Below, one piece after another: positions 40,487 to 49,784 of a stretch of DNA of 64,000 nucleotides; position 1 is the stretch's first letter, and each line of letters opens with the position of its first letter. Location of the stretch: positions 1,364,001-1,428,000 of the forward strand of contig NZ_CP117996.1 in NCBI RefSeq assembly GCF_028743715.1, in the 5' to 3' direction. The position numbers and the translations under genes were made by a program. The stretch comes from Microbacterium sp. Clip185. Lineage in GTDB: Bacteria > Actinomycetota > Actinomycetes > Actinomycetales > Microbacteriaceae. The notes under the pieces are model-generated. The model saw only the letters and a list, made by a program, of their open reading frames with translations. It searched no databases and was not told where the DNA came from.

Positions 40487-41790
40487 ATGAGCTCTACGTC
40501 GCCGACATCCCCCGCAGCTTCACGGCCATCGCGGAGTGGGGCGCCTGCTTCGTCTTCGTGCTGATCGTCGCCCGACGAGCGAGCTGGTGGGTCACGGCCG
40601 CCGCATCGGCTGCGGGACTGCTGGCGCTGCTCGCCGTGCAGGAAGCGGCCGGACGCCTCTCCCTCGCGCTGTGGATCCCGGGGATGCTGGCAGCCGTCCT
40701 CGTGATGTTCGCGATGCTGTACGCCACGCTTCGTGTCTCCCCGGTGACCGCCGGCTACCTCACGGCCCGGGCCTTCGTGCTCGCGGAGCTCACCGCATCC
40801 ATCCACTGGCAGCTCGACCGGTTCTACCTCGATGCGCCGGCCGAGGTGAAGACCACGATGATGGTTCTCACCTATGGCGGGATGCTGGGGCTCGCCTGGC
40901 TCGCGGAACGGCGTCATCTGGTGCGCGGAGAGGTTTTCGAGGTGGGCTATGCCGATCTCGTCGCCGCGTTCTCGATCGCGTCCGCAACGTTCATCATCTC
41001 CAACCTCAGCTTCGTGACCACCGCCACACCGTTCAGCGGCCGCATCGGGCACGAGATCCTGTACATCAGAACGCTCGTCGATCTCTGCGGCTACATCGCC
41101 CTCTACGTGCAGCACGAGGTGCGCCGCGGCTTCCAGGCGCGCCGCGAGGCCGATGCGATGGCGAGGTTGCTGACGAGCCAGCACCAGCAGTACGAGATGT
41201 CGCGGCGCACGATCGATGAAGTCAACCGCAAGTACCACGACATGAAGCACCACCTGGACGCGATCCGCGCCGAGCAGGATCCGCAGTCCCGCCTGCGCAT
41301 CCTCGACGACCTCGAGACGTCGATCCGCGACTACGCGACGCAGGTGCGCACCGGCAACGACGTGCTCGACGCGGTTCTGACCGCCAAGCTCATGTACGCG
41401 CGCGAGCAGAGCATCCACGTCGCGACGGTCGCCGACGGGCGGTTGCTGGCGGGGTTGCGTCCGCTGGACATCACGGCGATCGCGGGCAACGCCCTCGACA
41501 ACGCGTTCGAGGCGACGGCACGGCTAGCCGAATCGCAGCGGATGGTGAAGTTCTCCCTCTTCGCGCACGACGACTTCGTGATGCTCCGGGTCGAGAACAC
41601 GTTCGACGGGCATCTGCGTCGGCGGGATGGCCGCATCATCACGCGCAAGGCCGGCGACGGACACGGCTACGGACTGCGCAACATCGAGGCGGCGGCGGAG
41701 ACCTACGGCGGATCGGTATCGGTCGACGCCGGCGCCGAATGGTTCTCGCTCCGGGTGCTGCTTCCCCGGGACATCGCCGCCGCGAGCTGA
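40483..41790 (+). CDS. AgrC/GHKL-type sensor histidine kinase
   Basis: 435 residues. About six membrane helices in the first 215 residues form the sensor. A dimerisation helix with the likely phospho-accepting His in KYHDMKHHLD follows, then a GHKL ATPase with N-box ALDNAFEA and G-box GDGHGYGLRNI. This is the AgrC/ComD type, normally paired with a LytTR regulator, as here. Many such sensors detect peptides, but I find no AgrD-like precursor or AgrB in the window. It is the last gene of the block, converging with the next. Confidence 0.93.
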   Translation: MNELYVADIPRSFTAIAEWGACFVFVLIVARRASWWVTAAASAAGLLALLAVQEAAGRLSLALWIPGMLAAVLVMFAMLYATLRVSPVTAGYLTARAFVLAELTASIHWQLDRFYLDAPAEVKTTMMVLTYGGMLGLAWLAERRHLVRGEVFEVGYADLVAAFSIASATFIISNLSFVTTATPFSGRIGHEILYIRTLVDLCGYIALYVQHEVRRGFQARREADAMARLLTSQHQQYEMSRRTIDEVNRKYHDMKHHLDAIRAEQDPQSRLRILDDLETSIRDYATQVRTGNDVLDAVLTAKLMYAREQSIHVATVADGRLLAGLRPLDITAIAGNALDNAFEATARLAESQRMVKFSLFAHDDFVMLRVENTFDGHLRRRDGRIITRKAGDGHGYGLRNIEAAAETYGGSVSVDAGAEWFSLRVLLPRDIAAAS

Positions 41791-41799
41791 GCCTTCCGC

Positions 41800-42690
41800 T
41801 CAGGCGGCCAACGCCCGACGCACGTGCGTCAGCAGCTGCTCGCGCAGCGGCTCGGCCCTCCGCGTGAAAGCCCGTTGCTCGGTGACGTAGAGGGCCTTGC
41901 CTTCCGGCGTCTCCACGGCGACGGGTTCGAAGCCCCAGGCACGGAGGTCGTACGGCGAGGCGCGCATATCGAGCGAGCGGATGTCGCGGGCGAGCTCGAA
42001 CGCGTCCAGGAGGGTGTCGCCGGGCACGAGCGGGCCGAGCTTCACCGCCCACTTGTAGAGGTCCATGCCCGCGTGCAGGCAGCCCGGCTGCTCGTGAGCG
42101 GCCTGGGTTGCGCGCTCGAGGAGCGCCCGGTTGCGGGGCACCGCATCCTCGGTGAAGAAGCGGAACGCGTCGAAGTGCGTGCACCGCAGCTCGTGCGACT
42201 CGACCACGGCGTCCGTGCCCGCCGAGCCCAGCCGCAGCGGCGCGGTATGGCGGGGAGCCTCTGAGCGGTACAGCATCGCCCACTCGTGCATGCCGAAGCA
42301 GCCGTACTGCGCGCTCCGCCCGCGGGTGCCCGCCAGGATCGTGGCGACACCGGTCAGCAGGAGGCGCTTCTCGGCGGCGAAGGCGCGCACGTCGACGCGA
42401 AGGGTGTCGTCAGCGCCGCGCACGTACCAGCGCCACTCGGCGCGAGCCTCCTGTGCCGCATCCGCCAGCGCGAACGCCGCACCCGGGTGCCAGCGACGCA
42501 GCAGCGCCGGCTTGTAGCCGTAGTAAGTGAACAGGAAGTCCTCGACCGGATGCGTCTGGCCCCGGGCGGCGCGGGCACGCCGCCCTGCGGTGAGCGCGTC
42601 GGCCCGATCGGTGTGACTGCTCTCGCGGGCGCGCCAGTCGTCGAGGTCGAGAACGGTCTGCGGTGCGAGCAGGGGCGACGCGGTGCTCAC
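41800..42690 (-). CDS. Conserved actinobacterial protein, often labelled 3-methyladenine DNA glycosylase
   Basis: 296 residues with the characteristic HPVEDFLFTYYGYKPALLRRWHPG stretch and CFGMHEWAMLYR, CTHFDAFRFFT, CLHAGMDLYKW blocks; several conserved His/Trp suggest a metal or nucleic acid site. Related actinobacterial proteins are commonly annotated as 3-methyladenine DNA glycosylase, but I see no helix-hairpin-helix or AAG-type signature and treat that name as unproven. The GTG start overlaps the stop of the SRAP gene, linking it to a DNA-damage protein. Confidence 0.75.
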   Translation of the reverse strand: MSTASPLLAPQTVLDLDDWRARESSHTDRADALTAGRRARAARGQTHPVEDFLFTYYGYKPALLRRWHPGAAFALADAAQEARAEWRWYVRGADDTLRVDVRAFAAEKRLLLTGVATILAGTRGRSAQYGCFGMHEWAMLYRSEAPRHTAPLRLGSAGTDAVVESHELRCTHFDAFRFFTEDAVPRNRALLERATQAAHEQPGCLHAGMDLYKWAVKLGPLVPGDTLLDAFELARDIRSLDMRASPYDLRAWGFEPVAVETPEGKALYVTEQRAFTRRAEPLREQLLTHVRRALAA

Positions 42691-43394
42691 GCGGGTTCGA
42701 TCAGCGCGGGGGAGTCGTTGCGCACATTCCCCACGGCGGAGGAGACCACCCTCGTCTCGAGTGTCGCCGCGAGGTCGGGAGCCGCATCGATCGCCGCATC
42801 CAGGATGTCGCCCACGTTCTCGGTGTCCGTGTCGAGCCATGCATCTGCGAAGTCGGCGTCAAGGAACAGAGGCATGCGGTCATGGATCGAACCCAGCGCA
42901 CCGATCGCATCGCGCGTGAGGATGGTGAAAGTCAGCAGCCAGCGATCGGGATCGTCATCGGCCTTGCTCGGGTCTTTCCACCATTCGTAGAGGCCCGCGA
43001 GAAACAGCGGCGAATCGTCGGCAGGGTGGATGAAGTGCGGCTCCTTGCCGTCGGCGAGCTGCTTCCACTCGTAGTAGCCGGTCGTCGGAACGACGGCCCG
43101 GCGCTTGATGAGAGCGCCGCGGAACATCGGCTTGTCTTCCAGCTCCTCCGCGCGGGCGTTGAAGGCGCGGGCGCCGATCTTGGGGTCTTTCGCCCACGCC
43201 GGCACAAGACCCCACCTCGCGGGCTCGAGCCGCCGCGTGGGCGGCTCGGTCTTGGCGGAGTCCAGCACGATCGCCGCCGTGCTCATCGGCGCGACGTTGT
43301 AGGACGGCGCGGGGAGCGAGGGGTTGATCGTGTCGACGCGGAGCACTCCGACGAGCTCCGACGCGACGTTGGCGACGACGAACCGACCACACAT
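42687..43394 (-). CDS. SRAP (YedK/HMCES) DNA-protein crosslink protein
   Basis: 235 residues. Opens Met-Cys-Gly-Arg-Phe; Cys2, exposed after Met removal, crosslinks to abasic sites in single-stranded DNA. Other family residues visible are Asn in SYNVAP, FNARAEEL, and the Glu in GYYEWK. HDRMPLFL carries the usual His of the C-terminal HxRMP motif. The ATG at 43394 is set by this N-terminus. It protects abasic sites during replication. It is co-transcribed with the glycosylase-like gene. Confidence 0.95.
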   Translation of the reverse strand: MCGRFVVANVASELVGVLRVDTINPSLPAPSYNVAPMSTAAIVLDSAKTEPPTRRLEPARWGLVPAWAKDPKIGARAFNARAEELEDKPMFRGALIKRRAVVPTTGYYEWKQLADGKEPHFIHPADDSPLFLAGLYEWWKDPSKADDDPDRWLLTFTILTRDAIGALGSIHDRMPLFLDADFADAWLDTDTENVGDILDAAIDAAPDLAATLETRVVSSAVGNVRNDSPALIEPA

Positions 43395-43399
43395 GCCGG

Positions 43400-44440
43400 T
43401 CAGCCTACGCCGGGGCGTACGACACCGGCCTCTTCGAGGCGGTCGAGCAGCTCGGCTCCATCGTCGCCGCTGACCCACGGCACACTCGCGGCCGAATGAT
43501 CGTTGACCGCCGTCCGTCCGCCGGCGAGGACGGCCTCGGCGGGGGTCAGGCGACGGATGGCGACCGCGGCGACGTTGGCGGGATGCGTCCCGGCGAACTC
43601 CGTGTAGATCGCGTCGTCGGCCTGCCCGTCATCGCCGATGAGCAGCCAGCGGATGTCGGGGAACTCCTGCGCCAGCCGGTTGAGGTTGGTCGACTTGTGA
43701 GCGGGTCCGCTGCGGAACCACCGATCATGGGTCGGACCCCAGTCGGTCAGGAGCATCGCGCCGGAGGGAAACAGGTGCCGCCGCAAGAACCGCGTGAGCG
43801 TCGGTGCGACGTTCCACGAGCCCGTGGAGAGGTAGACGAGGGGTGCGCCGGGGTTCTCCCGCGTCACGCGTTCGAGAAGCACCGACATTCCGGGCACGGG
43901 CTGCCGCGCGTGCTCATTGAGGACGAAGGAGTTCCAGGCCGCGAGCATCGGACGGGGGATCGCCGTGACCATGACGGTGTCGTCGATGTCGCTCACGACC
44001 CCGAACCTGGCGTCGTCGGAGACGATGAAAACGCGCAGCGTGGTGGTCTGACCGCCCTCCACGCGAGCAGTCAGCGTCTGCCACCCCGGCTCCAAGGTTG
44101 CCGGCAGCACCACGTCCACGACACCGCCGCGATCGGCGACGACGTCGTGTGTCTCACCGCCCACACTCACCTGTACCTGGCCGTACGCGACCGGGATAGC
44201 GGCGAAGCTGCGCCACCCGCGGATGCCCGCGTACTCGCCCTTGTCCCGGCCGACAGGGGGGATCACGACGCGTGCGAGCACCCGCACCCAGCGCTCGGAA
44301 CCGTACCCGGGAAAGGCCGCGACCGATGGGGTGCGCCCACGACGACGGGCGCCCCGTTCACGCCACGCGTGAAATCGGCGCTCGAGTCGGGCGATCCAGA
44401 GGATCTTGTCGGAACGGGTCGGACGACGGGATTCGGCCAC
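43400..44440 (-). CDS. App1-like phosphatidate phosphatase domain protein (DUF2183)
   Basis: 346 residues. An N-terminal basic region and beta-rich domain (about 45-140) are followed by the App1 catalytic domain with the HAD-like Asp151-Ile-Asp153-Asp-Thr motif, STGSWNVAPTLTRFL, and LTDWGPTHDRWFRSGPAHKS. Yeast App1 dephosphorylates phosphatidic acid; the bacterial substrate is not established. No signal peptide or membrane helix. It lies five bases upstream of the SRAP start and four bases from the DedA stop, so the DedA-App1-SRAP-glycosylase genes form one minus-strand run. Confidence 0.88.
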   Translation of the reverse strand: MAESRRPTRSDKILWIARLERRFHAWRERGARRRGRTPSVAAFPGYGSERWVRVLARVVIPPVGRDKGEYAGIRGWRSFAAIPVAYGQVQVSVGGETHDVVADRGGVVDVVLPATLEPGWQTLTARVEGGQTTTLRVFIVSDDARFGVVSDIDDTVMVTAIPRPMLAAWNSFVLNEHARQPVPGMSVLLERVTRENPGAPLVYLSTGSWNVAPTLTRFLRRHLFPSGAMLLTDWGPTHDRWFRSGPAHKSTNLNRLAQEFPDIRWLLIGDDGQADDAIYTEFAGTHPANVAAVAIRRLTPAEAVLAGGRTAVNDHSAASVPWVSGDDGAELLDRLEEAGVVRPGVG

Positions 44441-44444
44441 GCCC

Positions 44445-45125
44445 TCAGTCTTCCACGTCGGTCGCCCGGGGCTCCGGGGTGGACGCGGGCTCGACCATGT
44501 GCCGACGCTCGACCCGTTCGATGATCTTCTTGCCCACGAACACCAGAACGACGAACACCACGATGATCGCCACGAAGATGTAGCCGGCGTAGTGGATGCG
44601 CTCCGACAGTTCGCGGTACGTGCCCGCCGCGGCCGCCGCCACTCCGATGTAGAGGCTCGCCCAGATGATGCACGCCGGGGCCGTCCAAGCGAGGAACCGA
44701 CGGTAGGGGAATCGCGCCATGCCGACCGTCAACGGCACGAGTGAATGGAGCACGGGCAGGAAGCGCGACAGGAAGATGGCGGGCCCGCCGCGACGTTCGA
44801 GGTAGCGCTCGGACCTGGCCCAGTTCTCCTCGCCGATGCGACGCCCGAGACGCGAGCGGCGCAGCCAGGGTCCCAGATAGCGGCCCAGAACGTAGCCGAG
44901 CGTCTCGCCCAGAAGCGACCCGATGACCACGGCCGCGCCGAGGACGACGCCCTGCAGGGGCGTCGCGACGGCTGTTCCCGCAACGATCACGATCGTGTCG
45001 CCCGGAACGATCAGTCCGACCAGCACGCTGGTCTCCAGCATGATGGCGACGCCGGCGAGAAGAACACGCAGCACCGGATCGACCTCGCGCACGGCGTCGA
45101 GAATCGCGGTGAGCAGATCGTTCAC
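44445..45125 (-). CDS. DedA family membrane protein
   Basis: 226 residues with about five membrane helices and the DedA hallmark region: ETSVLVGLIVPGDTIVIVAG, GSLLGETLGYVLGRYLG (G-x-x-x-G-[YD]-x-x-G-type) and FLSRFLPVLHSLVPLTVGM with the conserved Arg. DedA proteins are thought to flip undecaprenyl phosphate or other lipids. The GTG at 45125 is chosen from TAGGCT on the minus strand, seven bases before it (leaderless). The frame remains open for kilobases upstream because of GC bias only. The acidic C-terminus is short. Confidence 0.9.
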   Translation of the reverse strand: MNDLLTAILDAVREVDPVLRVLLAGVAIMLETSVLVGLIVPGDTIVIVAGTAVATPLQGVVLGAAVVIGSLLGETLGYVLGRYLGPWLRRSRLGRRIGEENWARSERYLERRGGPAIFLSRFLPVLHSLVPLTVGMARFPYRRFLAWTAPACIIWASLYIGVAAAAAGTYRELSERIHYAGYIFVAIIVVFVVLVFVGKKIIERVERRHMVEPASTPEPRATDVED

Positions 45126-45132
45126 GCCGTCG

Positions 45133-45161
45133 AGCCTAGAGGCTCGCGGTGTCGCTAGCCT
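45133..45161. promoter_or_regulatory. Divergent leaderless promoters of dedA and pabB
   Basis: The 42 bases between the two start codons hold a minus-strand TAGGCT (45138 to 45133, seven bases before the dedA-type GTG) and a plus-strand TAGCCT (45156-45161, six bases before the pabB GTG). Neither gene has a convincing ribosome site. Confidence 0.65.
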
Positions 45162-45167
45162 GGGAGC

Positions 45168-46448
45168 GTGCCCGCTGCTCCTGTCCGCGTGCACGGCGCG
45201 AACGATCCCGCAGCCGTCCACGCACTCTTCGCTGAGCGCGACCACACGTTCTGGCTCGACGCGGGACCTGCGGCCGACGCCGGCTACAGCTGGATCGGAT
45301 GCGGTACTCCGGTCGACGGCGCCGAGGTGCGCGCGGTGCAGGTCGCGGCCGATGGCGCGCCGCATCCTGCCGGTCCGTTCCGCAGCGGCTGGGTCGGGTG
45401 GCTGTCGTACGAGAGCGGGGCGGATGCGGCGGGTGCCCCGGTCGCCGCCGACGACATGCCGCGCGAGAGCTGGATGAGGGTGCGCACGCTCATCACCTTC
45501 GATCACGGCGCCGGCGCGACGTGGGTCAGCGGTGAGGACGCCGAGGCATGGGCGGAGCGCATCGCGTCGGTTTCTCCGGTGGCACCGGTCGCGGTGCCCG
45601 ACCGCGGCACCGCGACCGCGCGCGTGGACGCACGCCGCTACGCCGAAGACATCCGTACCGCCATCGCAGCGATCGGTCGCGGCGACGCGTATCTTCTGTG
45701 CCTCACGACGCGCTTCGATGTGGCCGGTGACATCAATGCGCTCGATGCGTACGCGGCACTGCGCGCGGACACCCCCTCGCACCACGGTCTTCTGCTGCGC
45801 AGCGGCGGCATCGCGCTGGCGGGAGCGAGCCCGGAGCGCTTCCTCCTCGCTCGCGACGGACGCGTCAGCACGCATCCGATCAAGGGGACGCGTCCTCGCG
45901 GTGCGACCCCCGAGATGGACGCGGACCTCGCTGCCGACCTCGCGGCCGACCCGAAGGAGCGCGCCGAGAACGTGATGATCGTCGACCTCATGCGCAATGA
46001 TCTGGCTCGCGTGTGCGATCCCGCGACGGTGAGCGTCGACCGCCTGCTCGAGGTCGAGACCTACCCACGCGTGCACCAGCTCGTCAGCTCGGTCAGCGGG
46101 GTGCCGCATCCGGGGATCACGCTGGGGGAGATGCTGGCCGCGGTCTTTCCGGCGGGAAGCATGACGGGGGCGCCCAAACTGTCGGCGATGACACTGTTGC
46201 ACGACATCGAGGGCGCGCCGCGGGGCGCGTTCTCCGGGTGCGCGGGCTGGGTGGGCGATGACGGCGCGTTCGATCTGGCCATGACGATCCGCACTCTGGT
46301 GGTGCACCCGGGCGGTGCCTACGTAGGGGCGGGCGGCGGGATCACCTGGTCCTCGGACGTCGACGCCGAGGTCGCGGAGGTGGCGCTGAAGGCCACGGCG
46401 CCGCTGCGGGCAGCGGGGGCGAGGCTGCCGACCGACTGGGGCGGTTAG
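45168..46448 (+). CDS. pabB: Aminodeoxychorismate synthase component I
   Basis: Makes 4-amino-4-deoxychorismate from chorismate with an amidotransferase partner, for folate synthesis. 426 residues of the chorismate-binding fold. PIKGTRPRG has Lys239, the PabB-specific residue (TrpE has PIAGT), which decides against anthranilate synthase. FPAGSMTGAPK is the family signature. GTG start with a -10 hexamer six bases upstream. The partner PabA and lyase PabC are not in the window. Confidence 0.92.
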   Translation: MPAAPVRVHGANDPAAVHALFAERDHTFWLDAGPAADAGYSWIGCGTPVDGAEVRAVQVAADGAPHPAGPFRSGWVGWLSYESGADAAGAPVAADDMPRESWMRVRTLITFDHGAGATWVSGEDAEAWAERIASVSPVAPVAVPDRGTATARVDARRYAEDIRTAIAAIGRGDAYLLCLTTRFDVAGDINALDAYAALRADTPSHHGLLLRSGGIALAGASPERFLLARDGRVSTHPIKGTRPRGATPEMDADLAADLAADPKERAENVMIVDLMRNDLARVCDPATVSVDRLLEVETYPRVHQLVSSVSGVPHPGITLGEMLAAVFPAGSMTGAPKLSAMTLLHDIEGAPRGAFSGCAGWVGDDGAFDLAMTIRTLVVHPGGAYVGAGGGITWSSDVDAEVAEVALKATAPLRAAGARLPTDWGG

Positions 46449-46456
46449 GGGTCGGG

Positions 46457-46462
46457 TATCCT
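46457..46462 (+). promoter_or_regulatory. Candidate -10 of leuS
   Basis: TATCCT at 46457-46462, about 50 bases before the leuS GTG. The short leader shows no T-box and no run of leucine codons. Confidence 0.5.
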
Positions 46463-46511
46463 GAAATTTGCGCCTTGCGCACCTTCCCGACACTCCACGA
46501 TTGGTCCCTCT

Positions 46512-49100
46512 GTGTCCACGACCTCGACCGACACCGCAGGCGCGTCCGCCGACGGCGGCTTCGACGCCCACGCCATCCAGGACAAGTGGCAGCAGCGCTG
46601 GGCGGAAAGCGACCCCTTCCGCGCCGGCGGTGAGAACGACACGCGCCCGCGCAAGTACGTGCTCGCCATGTTCCCGTATCCTTCCGGCGACCTGCACATG
46701 GGGCACGCCGAGAACTACCTCTACTCGGACATCGTCGCCCGGTTCTGGCGTCACAGCGGCTACAACGTGCTGCACCCGATCGGATGGGACTCCTTCGGCC
46801 TCCCGGCTGAGAACGCCGCCATCAAGCGGGGCGCGAATCCCGTCACCTGGACGTACGACAACATCGCCCAGCAGAAGGAGAGCCTCAAGGCCTACGGTGT
46901 CTCCTTCGACTGGAGCCGCGTCCTGCACACCAGCGACCCCGAGTACTACCGCTGGAACCAGTGGTTGTTCCAGAAGCTGTACGAGCGGGGCCTGGCCTAC
47001 CGCAAGGAGAGCCCGGTCAACTGGTGCACGCACGATCAGACCGTGCTCGCCAACGAGCAGGTCATCGACGGGCACTGCGAGCGTTGCGGCGCCGTGGTCG
47101 TCAAGAAGAAGCTGACCCAGTGGTACTTCCGCATCACCGACTACGCCGACCGGCTGCTCGATGACCTGAACCAGCTCGAGGGCTTCTGGCCGCACAAGGT
47201 CATCCAGATGCAGCGCAACTGGATCGGCCGCTCGGTCGGTGCCGACATCGACTTCGAGATCGAGGGTCGGGCCGAGAAGGTCACCGTCTTCTCGACGCGT
47301 CCGGACACGCTGCACGGTGCCACCTTCATGGTCGTGGCGCCCGATTCCGATCTGGCGGCCGAGCTCGCCGCCGGCGCCGGTCCGGAGGCGCGTGAGCGTT
47401 TCCAGGAGTACCTGTCGCAGGTGCAGCAGGCGACGGATGTGGAGCGGCAGAACGCCGACCGGCCCAAGACGGGCGTCTTCCTGGACCGCTACGCGATCAA
47501 CCCGATCAACGGTGAGCGTCTGCCGATCTGGGCGGCCGACTACGTGCTGGCCGACTACGGGCACGGCGCCGTCATGGCGGTGCCCGCACACGACCAGCGC
47601 GACCTCGACTTCGCCCGGGCGTTCGATCTGCCCGTCAAGATCGTCGTGGACACGACCGCGCCGATCACAGGCGCCGTGCCGGTCATCGAGCTCGACGCCG
47701 ACGGCAACCCGATCGACCCGTTCGAGGGCGCCGACACCCTCGACGACATCGACCCGGTACGCACCGGTGTCGCGCTGAGCGGAGACGGCCGCCTCATCAA
47801 CTCGGGCAGCCTCAACGGCCTCAGCAAGCGCAATGCCATCGCGCGAGCCATCGAGGAGCTGACCGCGGCGGGGACGGGCCGCGCGGCCAAGACCTATCGC
47901 CTGCGTGACTGGCTGATCTCGCGCCAGCGGTTCTGGGGCACCCCCATCCCGATGCTGCACGGCGACGACGGGCGCATCGTGCCGGTGCCGGACGAACAGC
48001 TGCCCGTGCGTCTGCCCGACCCCGAGGGGCTCAACCTGCTGCCGCAGGGCACCTCGCCGCTGGGCGGTGCCACCGAGTGGGTCCAGGCGAGCGACCCGGA
48101 GACCGGTGAGCCCATGCGTCGCGACCCCGACACGATGGACACCTTCGTCGACAGCTCTTGGTACTACCTGCGGTTCCTTTCGCCGGGGGATCCCGACGCC
48201 GCCTTCTCGGGCCGGGAGGCCTCGAAGTGGGCCCCCGTGGACTTCTACATCGGCGGCGTCGAGCACGCGATCCTCCACCTGCTGTACGCCCGGTTCATCG
48301 TCAAGGCCCTCTACGACATGGGCTACGTCGACTTCACCGAGCCCTTCTCCAGCCTGATCAACCAGGGCATGGTCATCCTCGACGGCGCGAAGATGTCCAA
48401 GAGCAAGGGCAACCTCGTGCTGTTCCAGGACGAGCTCGATGCCCACGGTGCCGACGCTCTGCGCGTCGGGCTCGCCTTCGCCGGCCCTGTGGAGGACGAC
48501 AAGGATTGGAAGGACGTCTCGACGACCGGCGCGACGAAGTTCCTCGCACGTGCGTTGCGCATCGCGGGCGAGGTCTCCAGCCCCACGGATGCGGTGTGGG
48601 CAGAGGGTGATGTGGCGCTGCGCCGCGTCACGCACCGGCTGTGGGCCGATGCGCCCTCGCTCATCGAGCAGACGAAGTTCAACGTCGTCGTCGCGCGCCT
48701 CATGGAGCTCGTCAACGCGACGCGCAAGACGATCGACGCCGGCGCCGGCGCGGCGGACCCCGCCGTGCGTGAGGCCGCCGAGGCCACCGCGATGATCCTC
48801 GATCTGTTCGCGCCGCACACGGCCGAGGAGATGTGGTCGCTTCTCGGCTACGAGCCTTCGGTCGGTCTCGCGACCTGGCGGCAGGCGGACGGCACGCTGC
48901 TGGTCGAGGACAGCATCACCGCCGTGGTGCAGATCGACGGCAAGGTGCGCGCGACGCTGGAGGTCTCGGCGAAGATCGGCGGCGAGGAGCTCGAGCGACT
49001 CGCTCGCGAGGACGTCCGCGTGCAGCGGGCGCTGGGCGAGCGCGAGATCGTGCGGGCGATCGTGCGTCCGCCGAAGGTCGTGAGCTTCAGCACGCGCTGA
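46512..49100 (+). CDS. leuS: Leucyl-tRNA synthetase
   Basis: Class I synthetase charging tRNA-Leu, with a CP1 editing domain. HMGH at residues 62-65 and KMSKS at 627-631 of 862 residues. [16 protein letters not shown] is the standard LeuS N-terminal signature. GTG start at 46512; the first 20 residues (Ser/Thr/Ala/Gly-rich) are a nonconserved extension. It is followed by a strong terminator. Confidence 0.97.
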   Translation: MSTTSTDTAGASADGGFDAHAIQDKWQQRWAESDPFRAGGENDTRPRKYVLAMFPYPSGDLHMGHAENYLYSDIVARFWRHSGYNVLHPIGWDSFGLPAENAAIKRGANPVTWTYDNIAQQKESLKAYGVSFDWSRVLHTSDPEYYRWNQWLFQKLYERGLAYRKESPVNWCTHDQTVLANEQVIDGHCERCGAVVVKKKLTQWYFRITDYADRLLDDLNQLEGFWPHKVIQMQRNWIGRSVGADIDFEIEGRAEKVTVFSTRPDTLHGATFMVVAPDSDLAAELAAGAGPEARERFQEYLSQVQQATDVERQNADRPKTGVFLDRYAINPINGERLPIWAADYVLADYGHGAVMAVPAHDQRDLDFARAFDLPVKIVVDTTAPITGAVPVIELDADGNPIDPFEGADTLDDIDPVRTGVALSGDGRLINSGSLNGLSKRNAIARAIEELTAAGTGRAAKTYRLRDWLISRQRFWGTPIPMLHGDDGRIVPVPDEQLPVRLPDPEGLNLLPQGTSPLGGATEWVQASDPETGEPMRRDPDTMDTFVDSSWYYLRFLSPGDPDAAFSGREASKWAPVDFYIGGVEHAILHLLYARFIVKALYDMGYVDFTEPFSSLINQGMVILDGAKMSKSKGNLVLFQDELDAHGADALRVGLAFAGPVEDDKDWKDVSTTGATKFLARALRIAGEVSSPTDAVWAEGDVALRRVTHRLWADAPSLIEQTKFNVVVARLMELVNATRKTIDAGAGAADPAVREAAEATAMILDLFAPHTAEEMWSLLGYEPSVGLATWRQADGTLLVEDSITAVVQIDGKVRATLEVSAKIGGEELERLAREDVRVQRALGEREIVRAIVRPPKVVSFSTR

Positions 49101-49124
49101 GCGAGCTGCTCTCCCCATCGGACG

Positions 49125-49156
49125 AACCCCCGCGGTGCATGCACACCGCGGGGGTT
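49125..49156 (+). terminator. Terminator after leuS
   Basis: Perfect 13-bp stem AACCCCCGCGGTG / CACCGCGGGGGTT (49125-49137 and 49144-49156) around CATGCA, followed by TCGTCGTTC. The loop bases are themselves palindromic. Confidence 0.87.
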
Positions 49157-49196
49157 TCGTCGTTCGGGCCAGGAGGCGGGTTCGTAGCGTGGGCGT

Positions 49197-49784
49197 GTGA
49201 AGCCCGCATCCGATGCCGCAGGACGCGTGCGCTGGGGTGTCGGCGCGGTCGTCGTGCTGGCATTGCTCGTGTTGGCCGTGACGGTCGTGGTGGGGATGCT
49301 CCGCAGCGCAGCCGTTCCTCCACCGGCACCGGTGGTGACGCCCACCCGAGCCATGGAGGTCGCTGAGGTCTACGTGCACGTCTCGGGCGCGGTGTCGGAG
49401 CCCGGGCTCTACGTCCTGGCGTCGGGTTCCCGGGTCGCCGACGCGATCTCGGCGGCCGGCGGGTTCGGTGAGAACGCTGACACCGCCGCGGTCAACCTCG
49501 CCCGGCCCATCAGTGATGGCGAGCAGCTCGTCGTGCTGGAGCTGGGGCAGGCGCCCCCTGCCGGCGCGGCCGGGGGCGAGAGCGCCGGCGGTGGCCCGAT
49601 CAATCTCAACACCGCTGGGGTGGAACAGCTCGATGAGCTGCCGCGCGTCGGACCCGCGATCGCGCAGCGGATCGTGGACTGGCGGGAGCAGAACGGCCGG
49701 TTCACGAGTGTGGACGATCTGCTGGGCGTGCCAGGCATCGGTGAGAAGATGCTCGCCGGTCTCCGGGATCTCGTAACGGTGTGA
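49197..49784 (+). CDS. comEA: ComEA-like DNA-binding competence protein
   Basis: 195 residues. An N-terminal membrane helix (about 15-37) is followed by a SLBB domain (VYVHVSGAVSEPGLYVL, about 60-115), a Gly/Ala linker, and a helix-hairpin-helix DNA-binding domain (INLNTAGVEQLDELPRVGPA and GVPGIGEKMLAGLRDL). In competent bacteria it binds incoming DNA on the outer face of the membrane. GTG start at 49197 with TAGCGT six bases upstream (leaderless). Its stop overlaps comEC. Confidence 0.92.
   Translation: MKPASDAAGRVRWGVGAVVVLALLVLAVTVVVGMLRSAAVPPPAPVVTPTRAMEVAEVYVHVSGAVSEPGLYVLASGSRVADAISAAGGFGENADTAAVNLARPISDGEQLVVLELGQAPPAGAAGGESAGGGPINLNTAGVEQLDELPRVGPAIAQRIVDWREQNGRFTSVDDLLGVPGIGEKMLAGLRDLVTV

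Noticed and set aside
31254-41790. AgrD-like signal peptide or AgrB for the LytTR/AgrC pair
   Set aside because: The gaps at 31294-31477, 38566-38706 and around 41790 hold no short frame with an AgrD-like amphipathic leader and cysteine.
45168-46448. Anthranilate synthase (trpE) for the chorismate enzyme
   Set aside because: The key motif is PIKGT with lysine, as in PabB; TrpE has PIAGT.
44445-49379. A 1644-codon open frame on the minus strand across pabB and leuS
   Set aside because: Only its 3' part (44445-45125) encodes a real protein (DedA). The rest is antisense to strongly recognisable pabB and leuS and reads as Arg/Ala/Val-rich noise, open because stops are rare at this GC content.
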